From NCBI RefSeq assembly GCF_014203325.1, contig NZ_JACHIV010000001.1:5147501-5211500 (forward strand): 64,000 nt of DNA, written 5' to 3'. The notes under the pieces were generated by a model. It was not told the DNA's origin and searched no databases. It saw only the letters and a list, made by a program, of their open reading frames with translations. Source of the stretch: Saccharopolyspora gloriosae (GTDB lineage: Bacteria; Actinomycetota; Actinomycetes; Mycobacteriales; Pseudonocardiaceae). A program made the position numbers and the translations under genes. Of this stretch, positions 27,096 to 36,952 are shown one piece after another (position 1 is the first letter of the stretch; each line of letters opens with the position of its first letter).

Positions 27096-28351
27096 GCGGA
27101 TTCCTTTGCAGAGGTGGAGGGAGCGGAAGCGGAGCGGAAGACCCAGGACCGCAGCAGCACGAACCGCAGCGCGGTACCGACGACCGACGACGCGACCAGC
27201 ACTAGCACTTCGAGCCAGCGCGAGGCGTCCGGCACCGCCGCGTCCAGCGCGAGCAGCGCGCCCGAGGTCACGACGTAGTACAGGGCGAACACCACGAGCC
27301 CCTGCACGTGCACCCGGCCGGAGGCCGCGGACCGGCCGACGAAGGTGAACCGGCGGTTCGCCTCGGTGTTCCACAACGTCGTCACCGTGAGCGCCACCAG
27401 GTTCGCCAGCAACGGCGGCCACCACGACCGCAGCAGCGCGTAGAGCACCGAAGTGACCACAGTGGACAGGATGCCGATCAGGCCGAACGAGAACAGCTGC
27501 CACAGCAACCCGTTCTCCCGCTCGGCCAGCACCGCCTGCGGGTGCGCGGCGCGCGGTTCCGGGCGCCGCGGCAACCCCGGCACCGTCGCCGCGCCGGTCA
27601 CCTTCGCCCGCGCCACCCGCAGCAGCCCCGCGAGGTCGTCGGTGGCGGTCTTGGCGACGTTGACGCGGGTGTCGACGTCCTCGACCCAGTCCACCGGAAC
27701 CTCGTGCACCCGCAGGCCGTTGTGCTCGGCCAGCAGCAGCAGCTCGGTGTCGAAGAACCACGCGTCGTCGTGCACGTGCCGCAGCAGCGGCTTCACCACG
27801 TCGGTGCGGGCCGCCTTGAAACCGCACTGCGCGTCGGAGAACCGCGCGCCGTGCGTCCAGCGGACGACCTTGTTGTAGCCGCGCGAGATCAGCTCCCGCT
27901 TGGCACCCCGGACCGTGCGCGAACCCGGCGCCAGCCGAGAACCGATCGCCAGGTCCGAATGCCCGTTGACCAGCGGCGCGACCAGCGGCAGCAGCGCGTC
28001 CAGCCCCGTCGAGAGGTCCACGTCCATGTAGACCACGACATCGGCGTCGCTGTAGCCCCACGCGGTGCGCAGCGCCAGGCCGCGGCCCTTGCGGTCCAGG
28101 TGCAGCACCCGCACGTTCGGCATCGCCTCGGACATCTCGTTCGCGACCCGCAGCGTGGCGTCGGTGCTGGCGTTGTCCACGACCGTGATCGACCAGTCGA
28201 ACGGGAAATCGTGCTCCAGGTGCTCCCGCAGCACCTGCAGGCAACCGGGCAGCGACCGCTCCTCGTTGTGGACCGGGATCACCAGATCGACCGTCGCCGT
28301 CTCACGCGCCGTCGCCTCCCGGTGCGCGACCTCGACACTTCCTTGCGGCAT
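27092..28351 (-). CDS. GT2 polyprenyl-phosphate glycosyltransferase with GtrA-like domain
   Basis: This 419-residue protein has an N-terminal dolichyl-phosphate-mannose-synthase-like GT2 domain (about 20-265: VDLVIPVHNEERSL, VVDNASTDATL, VVYMDVDLSTGL with its DxD metal site). It is fused to a C-terminal GtrA-like membrane domain of four helices (about 290-405). It probably loads mannose or another hexose on polyprenyl phosphate and flips or hands it to the GT39 enzymes next door. The ATG at 28351 is favoured by AAGGGAG upstream; a GTG one codon earlier is possible. Confidence 0.88.
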   Translation of the reverse strand: MPQGSVEVAHREATARETATVDLVIPVHNEERSLPGCLQVLREHLEHDFPFDWSITVVDNASTDATLRVANEMSEAMPNVRVLHLDRKGRGLALRTAWGYSDADVVVYMDVDLSTGLDALLPLVAPLVNGHSDLAIGSRLAPGSRTVRGAKRELISRGYNKVVRWTHGARFSDAQCGFKAARTDVVKPLLRHVHDDAWFFDTELLLLAEHNGLRVHEVPVDWVEDVDTRVNVAKTATDDLAGLLRVARAKVTGAATVPGLPRRPEPRAAHPQAVLAERENGLLWQLFSFGLIGILSTVVTSVLYALLRSWWPPLLANLVALTVTTLWNTEANRRFTFVGRSAASGRVHVQGLVVFALYYVVTSGALLALDAAVPDASRWLEVLVLVASSVVGTALRFVLLRSWVFRSASAPSTSAKESA

Positions 28352-28765
28352 CACGTTCTCCCTTTCCGCGTTCTCCCGCTCCTGACGTCACGGCCGGCAG
28401 CGGCGGCGACCCGGGTTCCATGGAGCACCGCCGGGTTTTCAAGCGGCTAGGCGCGAGGTGGGAGTTCGCTGGGAATCACGGCCGCCGGGGCACGGGAACC
28501 CCGCCGACGGCGCCGAGCGCTCGTGCGCTCCGTCGTCGTACCGGTGGCGAACCCGCCGAGCGGTGACCGTCCCGAGCGCAACGGCGAACGACGGGTGCTC
28601 AGCGGCTTCCGCGCGGGAGGGCGACGTCGCCGCACGGCGGCACCTCGATCAAGCGACGACGGAAACCGCCGCGCGGGCATGCCGGGGACCTCGCAGCGGA
28701 CGTCCAGCCGATTCCCAGGTTCGCCGTCCACCGTCGGGGCCGACGGCGAGCAGAGGAGAAACGCG
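28352..28765. other. Divergent promoter region between glycosyltransferase genes
   Basis: These 414 bases separate the GT2 gene (minus) from the second GT39 gene (plus). The plus reading frame stays open from 28523, but the residues before 28766 are Arg/Gly-rich and lack homology to the family, so I leave them non-coding. No repeat or clear operator was seen. Confidence 0.5.
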
Positions 28766-30913
28766 GTGCGCAAGCTCGAACGGTCCCGGGCGGCCCGGCT
28801 GGTGCTGGGCGGCAGCACCGATCCGCCGTGGGCGCGACCGGCGCTGATCGGGGTGCTCGCGGTGGCGGCGGTGCTCGACACCTGGGCGTTGTCGATCAAC
28901 GAGTGGGCGAACACGTACTACTCGGCCACCGTGCTCGGCATGACGCGCAGCTGGGAGGCGTTCTTCTACGGCTCGCTGGACGCGGCCTCGTTCATCACCG
29001 TCGACAAGCCGCCGCTGGCGCTGTGGGCGCAGGCGCTCTCCGCGCGGGCGTTCGGCTTCAACTCCTGGAGCCTGCTGGTCCCGCAGGCCGTGTTCGCGGT
29101 GCTGACGGTGCTCGTGCTGCACCACCTGGTGCGCCGGAGCTTCGGGCACGCGGCGGGCCTGCTGGCCGCGCTGGTGCTGGCGGTGACGCCGATCGCGGTG
29201 GCGATGGCGCGGCACAACAACCCGGACTCGCTGCTGGTGCTGCTCACGGTGCTCGCCCTGTGGGCGGCGTCCAACGCGATCCGCTCCGGCAAGGCGCTGC
29301 CGCTGCTGTGGTGCGCGGTGGCGATCGGGCTCGCATTCAACGTGAAGATGCTGCAGGCGTACTTCGTGCTGCCCGTCATCGCGGTCGTGCACCTCGTCGC
29401 CGCCCGGCCGCGGTGGCCGCGCAAGCTGCTGCACCTCGGTGCCGCGACCGCCGTGCTGGTCGTGGTGAGCGCGTCGTGGATGGTCGTCGTGGACTCCGTC
29501 CCGGCCGGCTCGCGGCCGTACGTCGGTGGCAGCACCGACAACACGGTGCTCGACCTGCTGCTGGGCTACAACGGGCTCGGCCGCGTCTTCGGCCAGGACC
29601 ACATCGCCTCCCCCGGCATGATGGGCGGCGGCCCGGGCGGGGGCGGCACGGGCGGCGGCCCGCCGGGCGGCATGCCGGGGCAACTGCCGCCCGGCGGCCC
29701 CGGCGGCGGAGGTCCCGGCGGCGGCCCCGGAGGGGGTGGCCCTGGTGGTGGCCCCGGCGGCGATGACGGCGGGCTCACGCGGCTGATCGGCGACCAGGTC
29801 GCCGGGCAGATCTCGTGGCTGTTCCCGCTCGCGCTGTGCGGCGCGATCGCGGCGCTGGTGTACCTGCGCCGCCGACCCCGCCACAGCGCCCAGCGCGCGG
29901 ACTTCCTGCTGTGGTCGGGAACCCTGCTGGTGACGGCCGCGGTCTTCAGCTTCGCCTCCGGCATCTGGCATCCGTACTACACGGTGGCGCTGGCACCGCC
30001 GCTCGCGGCGGTCGTCGGCATCGGCGTGGTGTGCATGGTCCGGCTGTTCCGCGTCTCCACCCGCTGGGGCGCGCTGCTGCCGACGTCCATCGCGGCGACG
30101 GGGGCCTGGGCGTACCACTTGCTCGACGACGACTTCGTGCCGTGGCTACCGCCGCTGATCGCGGTGCTCACGGCCGTCTCGGTGCTGGTGCTGGCGCTGC
30201 TGCTCGCGTTCCCCCGGCAACGCCGGATCAGGCGGGCGAAGGCCGGGATGGCCGCCGTGCTCGCCGGGATCGTGGCGATGTTGTCCGGACCGACGGCGTA
30301 TGCGCTGACTCCGCTGAGCACGCCGATCCAGGCGACCTTCCCGTCGGCAGGCCCGTCCGGCCAGGGCGGTCCCGGCGGCGGAGGACCCGGCGGCGGACGC
30401 GGTGGTCAGGGCGGGCCGAAGCAGGGACAGCGGGCAACGCCCCCGAACACCGCGCCGGACGGCCGGAACGCCGACGGCACGCGCGGAGGCGGGCCGGGCG
30501 GGCAGAGCACCGAGGTCAGCGACGAGGTGGTGCGCTACCTGACGGACAACCACCGCGACGAGACCTGGCTCGTGGCCGTCGTCGGTGCCATGGTGGCCGC
30601 GCCGATCATCCTCGACACCGGACGGCCCGTGATGGCGGTCGGCGGCTACAACGGCAACGACCCGGCCCCGACGGTGGACGCGCTGCAGAACTACGTGCGG
30701 GAAGGGAAATTGCGCTACGTGTGGACCGACGGCACCTCCGGGGTGCGGAGCACGGGCGGCGAGGTCGACACCCGAGTCGTCGACGAGTCGATGACCTGGG
30801 TCGTGCGGCACTGCACGGCCGTCGACCCCGCCGCCTACGGCGACACCGGCGACACCGGCACGGCCGACGACACGACCCGAACTCGGCTCTACGACTGCGA
30901 AACCCCGCACTGA
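28766..30913 (+). CDS. GT39/ArnT-like membrane mannosyltransferase, second paralogue
   Basis: This 715-residue paralogue of the gene at 24972-27095 shares ANTYYSATVLGMTRSWEAF, VDKPPLALWAQ, the Gly-rich loops, and the end VRHCTAVDPAAYGD...RLYDC. It starts at GTG 28766, preceded by AGAGGAG at good spacing. The longer in-frame extension to 28523 is Arg-rich and unlikely. It is a GT-C enzyme of the cytoplasmic membrane with an extracytoplasmic C-terminal domain. Its stop overlaps the alpha-galactosidase ATG as TGATG, so a sugar-adding and a sugar-removing enzyme are co-translated. Confidence 0.85.
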   Translation: MRKLERSRAARLVLGGSTDPPWARPALIGVLAVAAVLDTWALSINEWANTYYSATVLGMTRSWEAFFYGSLDAASFITVDKPPLALWAQALSARAFGFNSWSLLVPQAVFAVLTVLVLHHLVRRSFGHAAGLLAALVLAVTPIAVAMARHNNPDSLLVLLTVLALWAASNAIRSGKALPLLWCAVAIGLAFNVKMLQAYFVLPVIAVVHLVAARPRWPRKLLHLGAATAVLVVVSASWMVVVDSVPAGSRPYVGGSTDNTVLDLLLGYNGLGRVFGQDHIASPGMMGGGPGGGGTGGGPPGGMPGQLPPGGPGGGGPGGGPGGGGPGGGPGGDDGGLTRLIGDQVAGQISWLFPLALCGAIAALVYLRRRPRHSAQRADFLLWSGTLLVTAAVFSFASGIWHPYYTVALAPPLAAVVGIGVVCMVRLFRVSTRWGALLPTSIAATGAWAYHLLDDDFVPWLPPLIAVLTAVSVLVLALLLAFPRQRRIRRAKAGMAAVLAGIVAMLSGPTAYALTPLSTPIQATFPSAGPSGQGGPGGGGPGGGRGGQGGPKQGQRATPPNTAPDGRNADGTRGGGPGGQSTEVSDEVVRYLTDNHRDETWLVAVVGAMVAAPIILDTGRPVMAVGGYNGNDPAPTVDALQNYVREGKLRYVWTDGTSGVRSTGGEVDTRVVDESMTWVVRHCTAVDPAAYGDTGDTGTADDTTRTRLYDCETPH

Positions 30914-32187
30914 TGCCGTCCCGCGCCACCCTCCGCCGCACCGCGCCACGCGTCGGCGCCGCGCTGCTCGCGGTGCTGTGCACGGCGAGCACCGCCGCCG
31001 CTCCCAGGGAAACCGTTGCGGCGGCACCACTTCCGGTGCCGCCCGCGGCGACCCCGCCGATGGGGTGGAACAGCTGGAACACCTTCGGCTGCGACATCGA
31101 CGAAGCCGAGATCCGCGGCGTCGCCGACGCGATGGTGCGCTCGGGCATGCGCGACGCCGGCTACCGCTACGTCGTCGTCGACGACTGCTGGTACGAACCG
31201 GAACGCGACGCCGACGGGAACCTGCGGGCCGACCGCGCCCGCTTCCCCGGCGGCATGGCCGCGCTCGGCGACTACCTGCACGCGCGCGGCCTGCTGTTCG
31301 GCCTCTACATGTCGCCGAACGTCGAGACCTGCGCCCAGCACACCGGCGCCTACCCGGGGCAGACCGGCAGCGGGGACCGCGAGTTCCAGGACGCCCGCAC
31401 CTTCGCGTCCTGGGGCGTGGACTACCTGAAGTACGACTGGTGCAGCGGAGCCGGTTCCCCGCGCACCCAGCGGGCGGCGTTCACCGCGATGCGCGACGCG
31501 CTGACCGCGACCGGCAGGCCCATCGCCTACAGCATCAACCCGAACAGCAACTTCCCCGGCGCACCGGGCGAATCCGAGAGCTGGTGCGGCGTCGCGCACC
31601 TGTCCCGCACGACCGAGGACATCCAGCCCGTCTGGAGCACGGGCCACCGCAACGAACACCCGATGGGCGTGCGCGACATCATCGAAGTCCACAGTGGAGT
31701 GAACGATCGCCCGGAACCCGGATGCTGGAACGACCCGGACATGCTCGAAGTCGGCGTGCACGACGTCGGCGGCTACGCGGGACTCACCCCGCAGGAGCAG
31801 CGCACTCACCTGAGCATGTGGGCGATGTTCGCCGCACCGCTCATCGCGGGCAACGACCCGAGGACCACGACCGCACCCGTCCTGGACCTGCTCACCGACC
31901 CCGGAATCCTCGCCATCGACCAGGATCCGCTCGGCGCCGCCGCCACCCGCACCACCGGCGGCGACCACCAGGTGTGGGTCAAACCGCTGCACGACGGCAC
32001 CGCCGTGGCGCTCTACAACCGCGGCGACGAGCCCGCCCGCATCAGCACCGCCCTCGCCGAAATCGGGCTCAGCGCGAGAATCCATCGCGTCCGCGACCTG
32101 CGCGACGGCCGGATCACCGAGACCGCCGACCGCGTCACCGCCGACGTTCCCGCCCACGGCACCGCCCTGCTGCGGCTCGATCAGTAG
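30913..32187 (+). CDS. Secreted alpha-galactosidase, glycoside hydrolase family 27
   Basis: This 424-residue enzyme has a signal peptide (about 1-30, hydrophobic core [16 protein letters not shown]). The GH27 barrel is seen in [25 protein letters not shown], the nucleophile motif DYLKYDWC, and [13 protein letters not shown] with the expected acid/base aspartate. A short beta domain ends the protein. It should release terminal alpha-galactose outside the cell. There is no carbohydrate-binding module. It is coupled to the GT39 gene upstream. Its 3' end overlaps the convergent mutM gene by seven bases, leaving no space for a terminator. Confidence 0.93.
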   Translation: MPSRATLRRTAPRVGAALLAVLCTASTAAAPRETVAAAPLPVPPAATPPMGWNSWNTFGCDIDEAEIRGVADAMVRSGMRDAGYRYVVVDDCWYEPERDADGNLRADRARFPGGMAALGDYLHARGLLFGLYMSPNVETCAQHTGAYPGQTGSGDREFQDARTFASWGVDYLKYDWCSGAGSPRTQRAAFTAMRDALTATGRPIAYSINPNSNFPGAPGESESWCGVAHLSRTTEDIQPVWSTGHRNEHPMGVRDIIEVHSGVNDRPEPGCWNDPDMLEVGVHDVGGYAGLTPQEQRTHLSMWAMFAAPLIAGNDPRTTTAPVLDLLTDPGILAIDQDPLGAAATRTTGGDHQVWVKPLHDGTAVALYNRGDEPARISTALAEIGLSARIHRVRDLRDGRITETADRVTADVPAHGTALLRLDQ

Positions 32188-33095
32188 TGCGCGTTGCGCG
32201 GCTTCGGCTGGCACACCGGGCAGCTGTAGGACGAGCGGTTCATGAACGCGTTCCGGCGCACCACCGCCCCGCAGCGCGGGCACGGGCGGTCGGCCTGGCC
32301 GTACACCGCGAGCGACCTGTCGAAGTAGCCGGATTCGCCGTTCACGTTGACGTACAGCGCGTCGAACGAGGTACCACCGGCCTCCAGCGCGGTGGACATC
32401 ACCTCGGTCACCGCCGCCAGCAGCGCGCGCACCTCCGGCCGGGTCAACGTCTCCGTCGGGCGCGCCCAGTGCAGCTTCGCCCGCCACAACGCCTCATCGG
32501 CGTAGATGTTGCCGACGCCCGAGACCAGGCTCTGGTCCAGCAGCGCGCGCTTGACCCCGGTGCGCCGCGACCGCAGCTTCGCCACCACCGCTTCGAGGTC
32601 GAAGACCTCCTCCAGCGGATCAGGGGCGATGTGCGCCACCGGCGTCGGCAGCAGCACCCCGCCGACCTCCACCTGATCGGCCAGGCTCAGCCCGCCGAAC
32701 GTGCGCTGGTCGACGAACCGCAGCTCCGGGCCGCCATCGGCGAAGCCGAACCGCACCCGCAGGTGCTTCTCGTCCGGAGTCCCCACCGGCTGCACCAGCA
32801 GCTGGCCGCTCATGCCGAGGTGGGTCAGCACCGCCTCGCCCGGCGCCTGCGCGGTACCGACGAACTCGGTGGCCTGCGGCGCCGCGTCCTCGGCGAGCTC
32901 CAGCCACAGGTACTTGCCGCGCCGCCGCGCCGCGCGGACCTCGCGCCCGGCCAGCCGAGCCTGGAAGTCCTCCGGCCCCGGCACGTGCCTGCGCACCGCA
33001 CGCGGATGCAGCACCTCCACGGCGGACACGGTGCGACCGGTGACGTGCTCGGCGACCCCGCGCCGAACGACCTCCACCTCGGGCAACTCCGGCAC
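32181..33095 (-). CDS. mutM: Formamidopyrimidine-DNA glycosylase
   Basis: This 304-residue base-excision repair enzyme removes oxidised purines such as 8-oxoguanine and cleaves the strand. It starts at GTG 33095, giving the mature N-terminus [12 protein letters not shown], where the proline after Met removal is the catalytic nucleophile and Glu follows. The central helix-two-turn-helix includes [18 protein letters not shown]. The C-terminal zinc finger has CPRCG and CPVC. It lies downstream of rnc, as in other actinobacteria. A short in-frame extension upstream of the GTG is not supported. Confidence 0.95.
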   Translation of the reverse strand: MPELPEVEVVRRGVAEHVTGRTVSAVEVLHPRAVRRHVPGPEDFQARLAGREVRAARRRGKYLWLELAEDAAPQATEFVGTAQAPGEAVLTHLGMSGQLLVQPVGTPDEKHLRVRFGFADGGPELRFVDQRTFGGLSLADQVEVGGVLLPTPVAHIAPDPLEEVFDLEAVVAKLRSRRTGVKRALLDQSLVSGVGNIYADEALWRAKLHWARPTETLTRPEVRALLAAVTEVMSTALEAGGTSFDALYVNVNGESGYFDRSLAVYGQADRPCPRCGAVVRRNAFMNRSSYSCPVCQPKPRNAHY

Positions 33096-33250
33096 GAACC
33101 CACCTTCCAGCACGCCCGGACCACCAGCGGCCGAGGCGATCAGTTGATCTAGCAGAGCGCGAAAAGGCCGGTCGAGCAGAGGATTCCGCGGCGGATGCCG
33201 CCGGAGAGTCCACCGCTCAACCGGCCTCGAAACGGCTCACAGCCAGGCGA

Positions 33251-34078
33251 TCACGCAGAATCGCCGGTGCGAGCAGACCCCTCGGCGGGCTCCGCGGCGG
33301 ACTCCTCCGCCGCGACGTCTCCGCCACCGGCCTGCTCGGCTTCACCCTGAGCGGCTTGTTCCTGCCGCTCGGACAACGAGCGCCACGCCGCCTCGGCGGC
33401 CTTCTGCTCGGCTTCCTTCTTGGTCCGGCCGTCACCCTCGCCGAGGGTGTCACCGGCCACGGACACGAACGCGCTGAACTCCTTGCGGTGATCAGGGCCG
33501 CGCTCCTGCACCCGGTACTCCGGCACGCCCTGACCGGTGGCCGCGGTGAGCTCCTGCAGGCTGGTCTTCCAATCCAGCCCGGCACCGCGCTGCGGCGCCT
33601 CGGTCAGCAACGACCCGAACAGGCGGTAGATCATGTCCCTGGCCACGTCGATGCCGTGTTCCAGGTACACCGCGCCGAGCACTGCCTCCAAGCTGTCCGC
33701 CAGGATGCTCGCCTTGTCCCGGCCGCCGGTGAGCTCCTCACCGCGGCCCAGCAACAAGTACTGGCCGAGCCCGCCCTCGCTGAGGGAACGGGCCACCCCT
33801 GCCAGCGCGTGCATGTTCACCAGGCTCGCGCGCAGCTTCGCCAGCTGACCTTCCGGCAGATCCGGGTGCTCCCGGTACAGCCGGTCGGTGATCACCAGTC
33901 CGAGCACGGAGTCCCCGAGGAACTCCAAGCGCTCGTTCGGCGGCAGGCCACCGTTCTCGTACGCGTAAGAGCGGTGCGTCAGGGCAAGCGTGAGCAGCTC
34001 GGCGTCGAGTTCGACGCCGAGCGCTGACATCAACGGGGCCCGGTCCGTCAAGCGGTTCCGGGACTGCTTTCCCCCCAC
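33251..34078 (-). CDS. rnc: Ribonuclease III
   Basis: This double-strand-specific endoribonuclease matures rRNA precursors and some mRNAs. The catalytic domain carries the signature [13 protein letters not shown] and a second acidic site in [15 protein letters not shown]. The dsRNA-binding domain follows (about 180-245: [16 protein letters not shown] and [13 protein letters not shown]), then an Ala/Glu-rich tail. The start is uncertain. GTG 34078 gives 275 residues, while ATG 34030 would remove the conserved-looking [12 protein letters not shown] beginning; a TTG between them is another option. It sits between rpmF and mutM. Confidence 0.93.
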   Translation of the reverse strand: MGGKQSRNRLTDRAPLMSALGVELDAELLTLALTHRSYAYENGGLPPNERLEFLGDSVLGLVITDRLYREHPDLPEGQLAKLRASLVNMHALAGVARSLSEGGLGQYLLLGRGEELTGGRDKASILADSLEAVLGAVYLEHGIDVARDMIYRLFGSLLTEAPQRGAGLDWKTSLQELTAATGQGVPEYRVQERGPDHRKEFSAFVSVAGDTLGEGDGRTKKEAEQKAAEAAWRSLSERQEQAAQGEAEQAGGGDVAAEESAAEPAEGSARTGDSA

Positions 34079-34095
34079 GCCGCGATCCGCGGGCG

Positions 34096-34278
34096 TCAGG
34101 CGGGCTGGACGACCTGGCGGCCGTCGTACTGGCCGCAGGCCGGGCAGACGACGTGCGGCAGCTTCTGCTCCCGGCAGGCCCGGTTCGAGCACTGCACCAG
34201 GGTCGGCGCGGTGGCCTTCCACTGGGACCGGCGGTGCCGGGTGTTGGAGCGGGACATCTTGCGCTTGGGGACGGCCAC
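34096..34278 (-). CDS. rpmF: 50S ribosomal protein L32
   Basis: This 60-residue ribosomal protein begins [20 protein letters not shown], diagnostic for L32. The zinc ribbon has its first knuckle at CSNRAC and its second at CPAC, so this is the zinc-containing form. It follows the DUF177 gene by two bases, an arrangement found in most bacteria. Confidence 0.97.
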   Translation of the reverse strand: MAVPKRKMSRSNTRHRRSQWKATAPTLVQCSNRACREQKLPHVVCPACGQYDGRQVVQPA

Positions 34279-34280
34279 GA

Positions 34281-34859
34281 CTAGTTCTCCTCTTCGTTTC
34301 CGCCGAACCGCTCACGCAGCGCGGCCCAGCGAGGGTCCATCGTCTCATGGGTGTGCTCGGGATCGAGCTCGGCCCACTTCACCCCGCACCCGGTGCACAG
34401 GCCCTGGCAGTCCTCACTGCACACCGGGGACGTGGGCATCGTCAGCAGCATGGCGTCCCGCACCGCGGGCTCCAGGTCGATCAGTTCATCGACGACGCGG
34501 CTGACCTCGTCCTCGTCGGTGGTGGCGTCGGTCGTGCTGTCCGGGTAGGCGAACAGCTCGCGCAGCTCGATCTCGATCTCCTCGGAGAACTTGTCGAGGC
34601 AGCGCGCGCACTCACCCGTGAACTCCGCCGTAGCGGTGCCCGAGATCAGCACTCCTTCCACCACGTTCTCCGCCAGCACGTCGAGCCGGACCGGATCGCC
34701 CTCGGGCACTCCGATCATGTCCAGGCCGAAACCGGCAGGCGCCGGCGCACTGCGGGTAAAGCTGCGGCTGCTGCCCGCGCGGTTGCCGAGCTCGCGGGTG
34801 TCGATCACCCACGGGCCGACCTGCGGGGCGGCGCTTGCTGCGTCACGGTTCTGGGACAT
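34281..34859 (-). CDS. DUF177/YceD family protein
   Basis: This 192-residue member of the DUF177 family is encoded just before rpmF, as in most bacteria. In plants and E. coli, relatives are linked to 23S rRNA accumulation, so a role in ribosome assembly is likely. Conserved features are the CARCLDKF motif and the later cysteine cluster [13 protein letters not shown], probably a metal site. The region ends [17 protein letters not shown]. The ATG at 34859 is chosen; the open frame further upstream lacks conservation. Confidence 0.9.
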   Translation of the reverse strand: MSQNRDAASAAPQVGPWVIDTRELGNRAGSSRSFTRSAPAPAGFGLDMIGVPEGDPVRLDVLAENVVEGVLISGTATAEFTGECARCLDKFSEEIEIELRELFAYPDSTTDATTDEDEVSRVVDELIDLEPAVRDAMLLTMPTSPVCSEDCQGLCTGCGVKWAELDPEHTHETMDPRWAALRERFGGNEEEN

Positions 34860-35350
34860 CACGGATCTCGTCGAAGCGAAGGGGCGGGTCAGGTGTGCCA
34901 GCCGAAGGCTGAGCGACCGTCCCGGGCCGGTGCTGCTTGGTCCAGGTGCGGTACCGATGGCGTGAACGGCCGGAGCCGTCCAGCTCGCGCGGAGCACCCG
35001 GCCGGGCCGGCACCAGGTCCGGCCCACCGCCCGGCCCGCGCGGAGTCAGCACTCCGGAAAGCGGGATCAACGGGCCTCCGTGGGACCGGCCAGGCGACCG
35101 GAACGCATCCGGACGGACCTCGCACGGCCATCGGGGCCAGGGTACGCCACGCCTCCGACCACCGGAAATCACCCCGGCGCAAAGCGCGTACCAGGGAGTG
35201 GGCCCCGGAAACCGATCTTTCGATCCGCGCCTCGTCCGCGGAGAAACCGATCAGAGTGAGCGAGCGGACCACCGGCGGTCCTCAGCGGCTCCCTCGCGAG
35301 AAGTTGATCCCGCAGCGAGGAAGCCGCTGAGCTACCGGCCGAACAGGAGG
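34860..35350. other. Intergenic region with palindrome copy 2, no gene
   Basis: These 491 bases lie between the DUF177 gene and sepIVA. Several open frames are Arg/Pro-rich and carry no recognisable domain, so I call none. A short copy of the dispersed palindrome lies at 35281-35331. The rest should hold the promoter for the DUF177-rpmF-rnc-mutM group. Confidence 0.6.
35281..35331. repeat. Dispersed palindrome, copy 2 (inner hairpin missing)
   Basis: The outer arms CTCAGCGGCTCCCTCGC (35281-35297) and GCGAGGAAGCCGCTGAG (35315-35331) pair at 16 of 17 positions. The 17 bases between them keep only the edges of the interior seen in copies 1 and 3; the inner T-rich/A-rich hairpin is gone. It sits just downstream of the sepIVA stop. 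Confidence 0.75.
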
Positions 35351-36130
35351 TCAGTTCTCCTCGTAGGCGTTCGCCCCGGCGCGCGAGTCCTCGTAGTCGA
35401 ACGGCACGCCGACCGGGCTGCGCAGCTGCTGGCGCCCCTTGCCGACCGTGCGCAGCGTGCGGCTGAGCAGGTCTTCGAAGTCCGCCAAGCGCGAGTCCAC
35501 GTAGGCGTCGCACTCGGTGCGCAGCCGTTCCGCGTCCTCGTTGGCGACCTCGACGATGCGCCGCGACTCGCTGTGCGCGGCCTGCGCGACCTCGGTGTCG
35601 GCGACGAGGCGAGCCTGCTCGGACCGCCCCTCGTGCACCGACTGCTCGTAGGCCGCCCGGCCCGCCTGCACCATGCGGTCCGCCTCGGACTGGGCGCGGC
35701 CCACGTAGTCCTCGTACTCGCGGCGACCGGCGGTCACCGACTCCTCCGCGCGGGCGCGGGCGTCGGCGATGAGCTGGTCGGCCTGTTCCTGGGCGTCGGC
35801 GATCAGCTGCTCGGCCTCGGCGCGCGCCGAGGAGACGGTGCGGTCCGCCTCCGACCGGGCGTCCCCTATGGCCTTGCCGGACTGCGCCTCCGCCTTGGAC
35901 ACCACGTCATCGCGGTGGTCGAGCACGTCCTGGGCGTCGTCGAGCTCCTGCGGGATCGCGTCCCGCACGTCGTCGAGCAGCTCCAGCACATCGCCACGGG
36001 GTACGACGCAGCCCGAGGTCATCGGTACCCCGCGCGCCTCCTCCACGATCGTGACGAGCTCGTCCAGCGCCTCGAAAACCCGGTACACCTCGATCTCCCT
36101 GCCGTCGTAGCCGTCCGGAGCGGCAAGCAT
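35351..36130 (-). CDS. sepIVA: Septation protein SepIVA, DivIVA-like coiled coil
   Basis: This 259-residue protein begins with a DivIVA-like segment (VYRVFEALDELVTIVEEARGVP) and continues as a long coiled coil (about 60-225) of Ala/Glu/Arg heptads. It ends in a short non-coiled tail. It matches mycobacterial SepIVA in neighbourhood, since in M. tuberculosis the order is fpg, rnc, DUF177 gene, sepIVA, and in overall layout. SepIVA is needed for division and for membrane-domain organisation of envelope precursor enzymes. ATG 36130 is the clear start. Confidence 0.85.
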   Translation of the reverse strand: MLAAPDGYDGREIEVYRVFEALDELVTIVEEARGVPMTSGCVVPRGDVLELLDDVRDAIPQELDDAQDVLDHRDDVVSKAEAQSGKAIGDARSEADRTVSSARAEAEQLIADAQEQADQLIADARARAEESVTAGRREYEDYVGRAQSEADRMVQAGRAAYEQSVHEGRSEQARLVADTEVAQAAHSESRRIVEVANEDAERLRTECDAYVDSRLADFEDLLSRTLRTVGKGRQQLRSPVGVPFDYEDSRAGANAYEEN

Positions 36131-36278
36131 GACACCAGACTCCGGCCCCGGGGATCACGGGTCGGCCGATCACCAGTGTGCCGCCGCAGGCCATGCGAGG
36201 TGTGGACCCTCGCCGCGCGTGTCCCGATTCACGCCGAACGCCACGAACGCGCCGGGTCCCGCTCCCGAGACGACGAAC

Positions 36279-36310
36279 GGGCCGCCCGCCCCGCGTGGGG
36301 CGAGCGGCCC
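36279..36310 (-). terminator. Hairpin after the ribonuclease gene
   Basis: GGGCCGC (36279-36285) pairs with GCGGCCC (36304-36310), with an inner GCCCC/GGGGC pairing. It lies about 105 bases downstream of the ribonuclease stop and could terminate that transcript. No U-run follows. Confidence 0.45.
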
Positions 36311-36415
36311 GGCGTCGATGCTCTCCTCGTCGAGCGGGCGGAACCCGCGGAGTTCGATCTCGCGGCGCGACGGCCGCCGAGCTCCGTATCGCCCGTCGAG
36401 GCCGGGGCGAACCGG

Positions 36416-36850
36416 TCAGCCGTCGATGTTCGTGATGGAGAAGCTCTCGTAGTGGTCGTCGGTGTAGAAGAACTCCGTGCCGCCACCGACGACGAAGCGG
36501 CGGGCGCCGCGGTCGTCGCTACCGGGGGTCTCCACCGTGTACTCCTTGTAGTAGCCGTCCTCGCAGTCCGGCAGGATGCCCTCGCGGTTGGAGAAGGTCT
36601 GGTCGTCCTGCGGGTACGGGTAGGGCCCACCGGCCTTGATCAGGTTCACGGTGTCGGTGGCCTCGGGGGGCAGCGCCGAGAGGTCCACCGGGGGGAACTC
36701 GGCGGTGTCACCGCACGCGGCGGCGGCGACCTGCTCGGTCTGAGCGGTGACCGGACCGGCGGCCACCGCGGCGGCGGAGACCCCGAACAGGCCCGCGACG
36801 GCGAGCAGCCCGGCCAGCAGGACGTTCATGGCTTTCGACGAGATCTTCAT
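36416..36850 (-). CDS. Secreted guanyl-specific ribonuclease, RNase Sa/N1 family
   Basis: This 144-residue protein has a Sec signal peptide (about 1-31, ending AAVAAG). The mature enzyme resembles Streptomyces RNase Sa: DLSALPPEATDTVNLI, then FSNREGILP, then YYKEYTVETPG with catalytic Glu103, GARRF with Arg117/Arg118, and DDHYESFS with His133 as the acid. It should cleave RNA after guanosine outside the cell. No barstar-like inhibitor gene is adjacent, which is usual for exported forms because only the cytoplasm needs protection. It is a single gene upstream of and divergent from the acetyltransferase. Confidence 0.92.
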   Translation of the reverse strand: MKISSKAMNVLLAGLLAVAGLFGVSAAAVAAGPVTAQTEQVAAAACGDTAEFPPVDLSALPPEATDTVNLIKAGGPYPYPQDDQTFSNREGILPDCEDGYYKEYTVETPGSDDRGARRFVVGGGTEFFYTDDHYESFSITNIDG

Positions 36851-36952
36851 GTCGCGGACGCTAACCGCAGGTCATGATCACCTGGCGGGTTGTCGTGAAC
36901 ACGAAGCCGAACGCGAGCACAGTTCACCCGGCCGTGGCTCTACGGTCGATCC

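Noticed and set aside
29815-30912. Long upstream extensions of many real genes (for example before the alpha-galactosidase, kdpB, rnc, recG neighbours and rsmD)
   Set aside because: They are Arg/Gly/Pro-rich products of reading high-GC coding DNA in a wrong frame; real starts are fixed by conserved N-termini, ribosome sites or stop-start overlaps.
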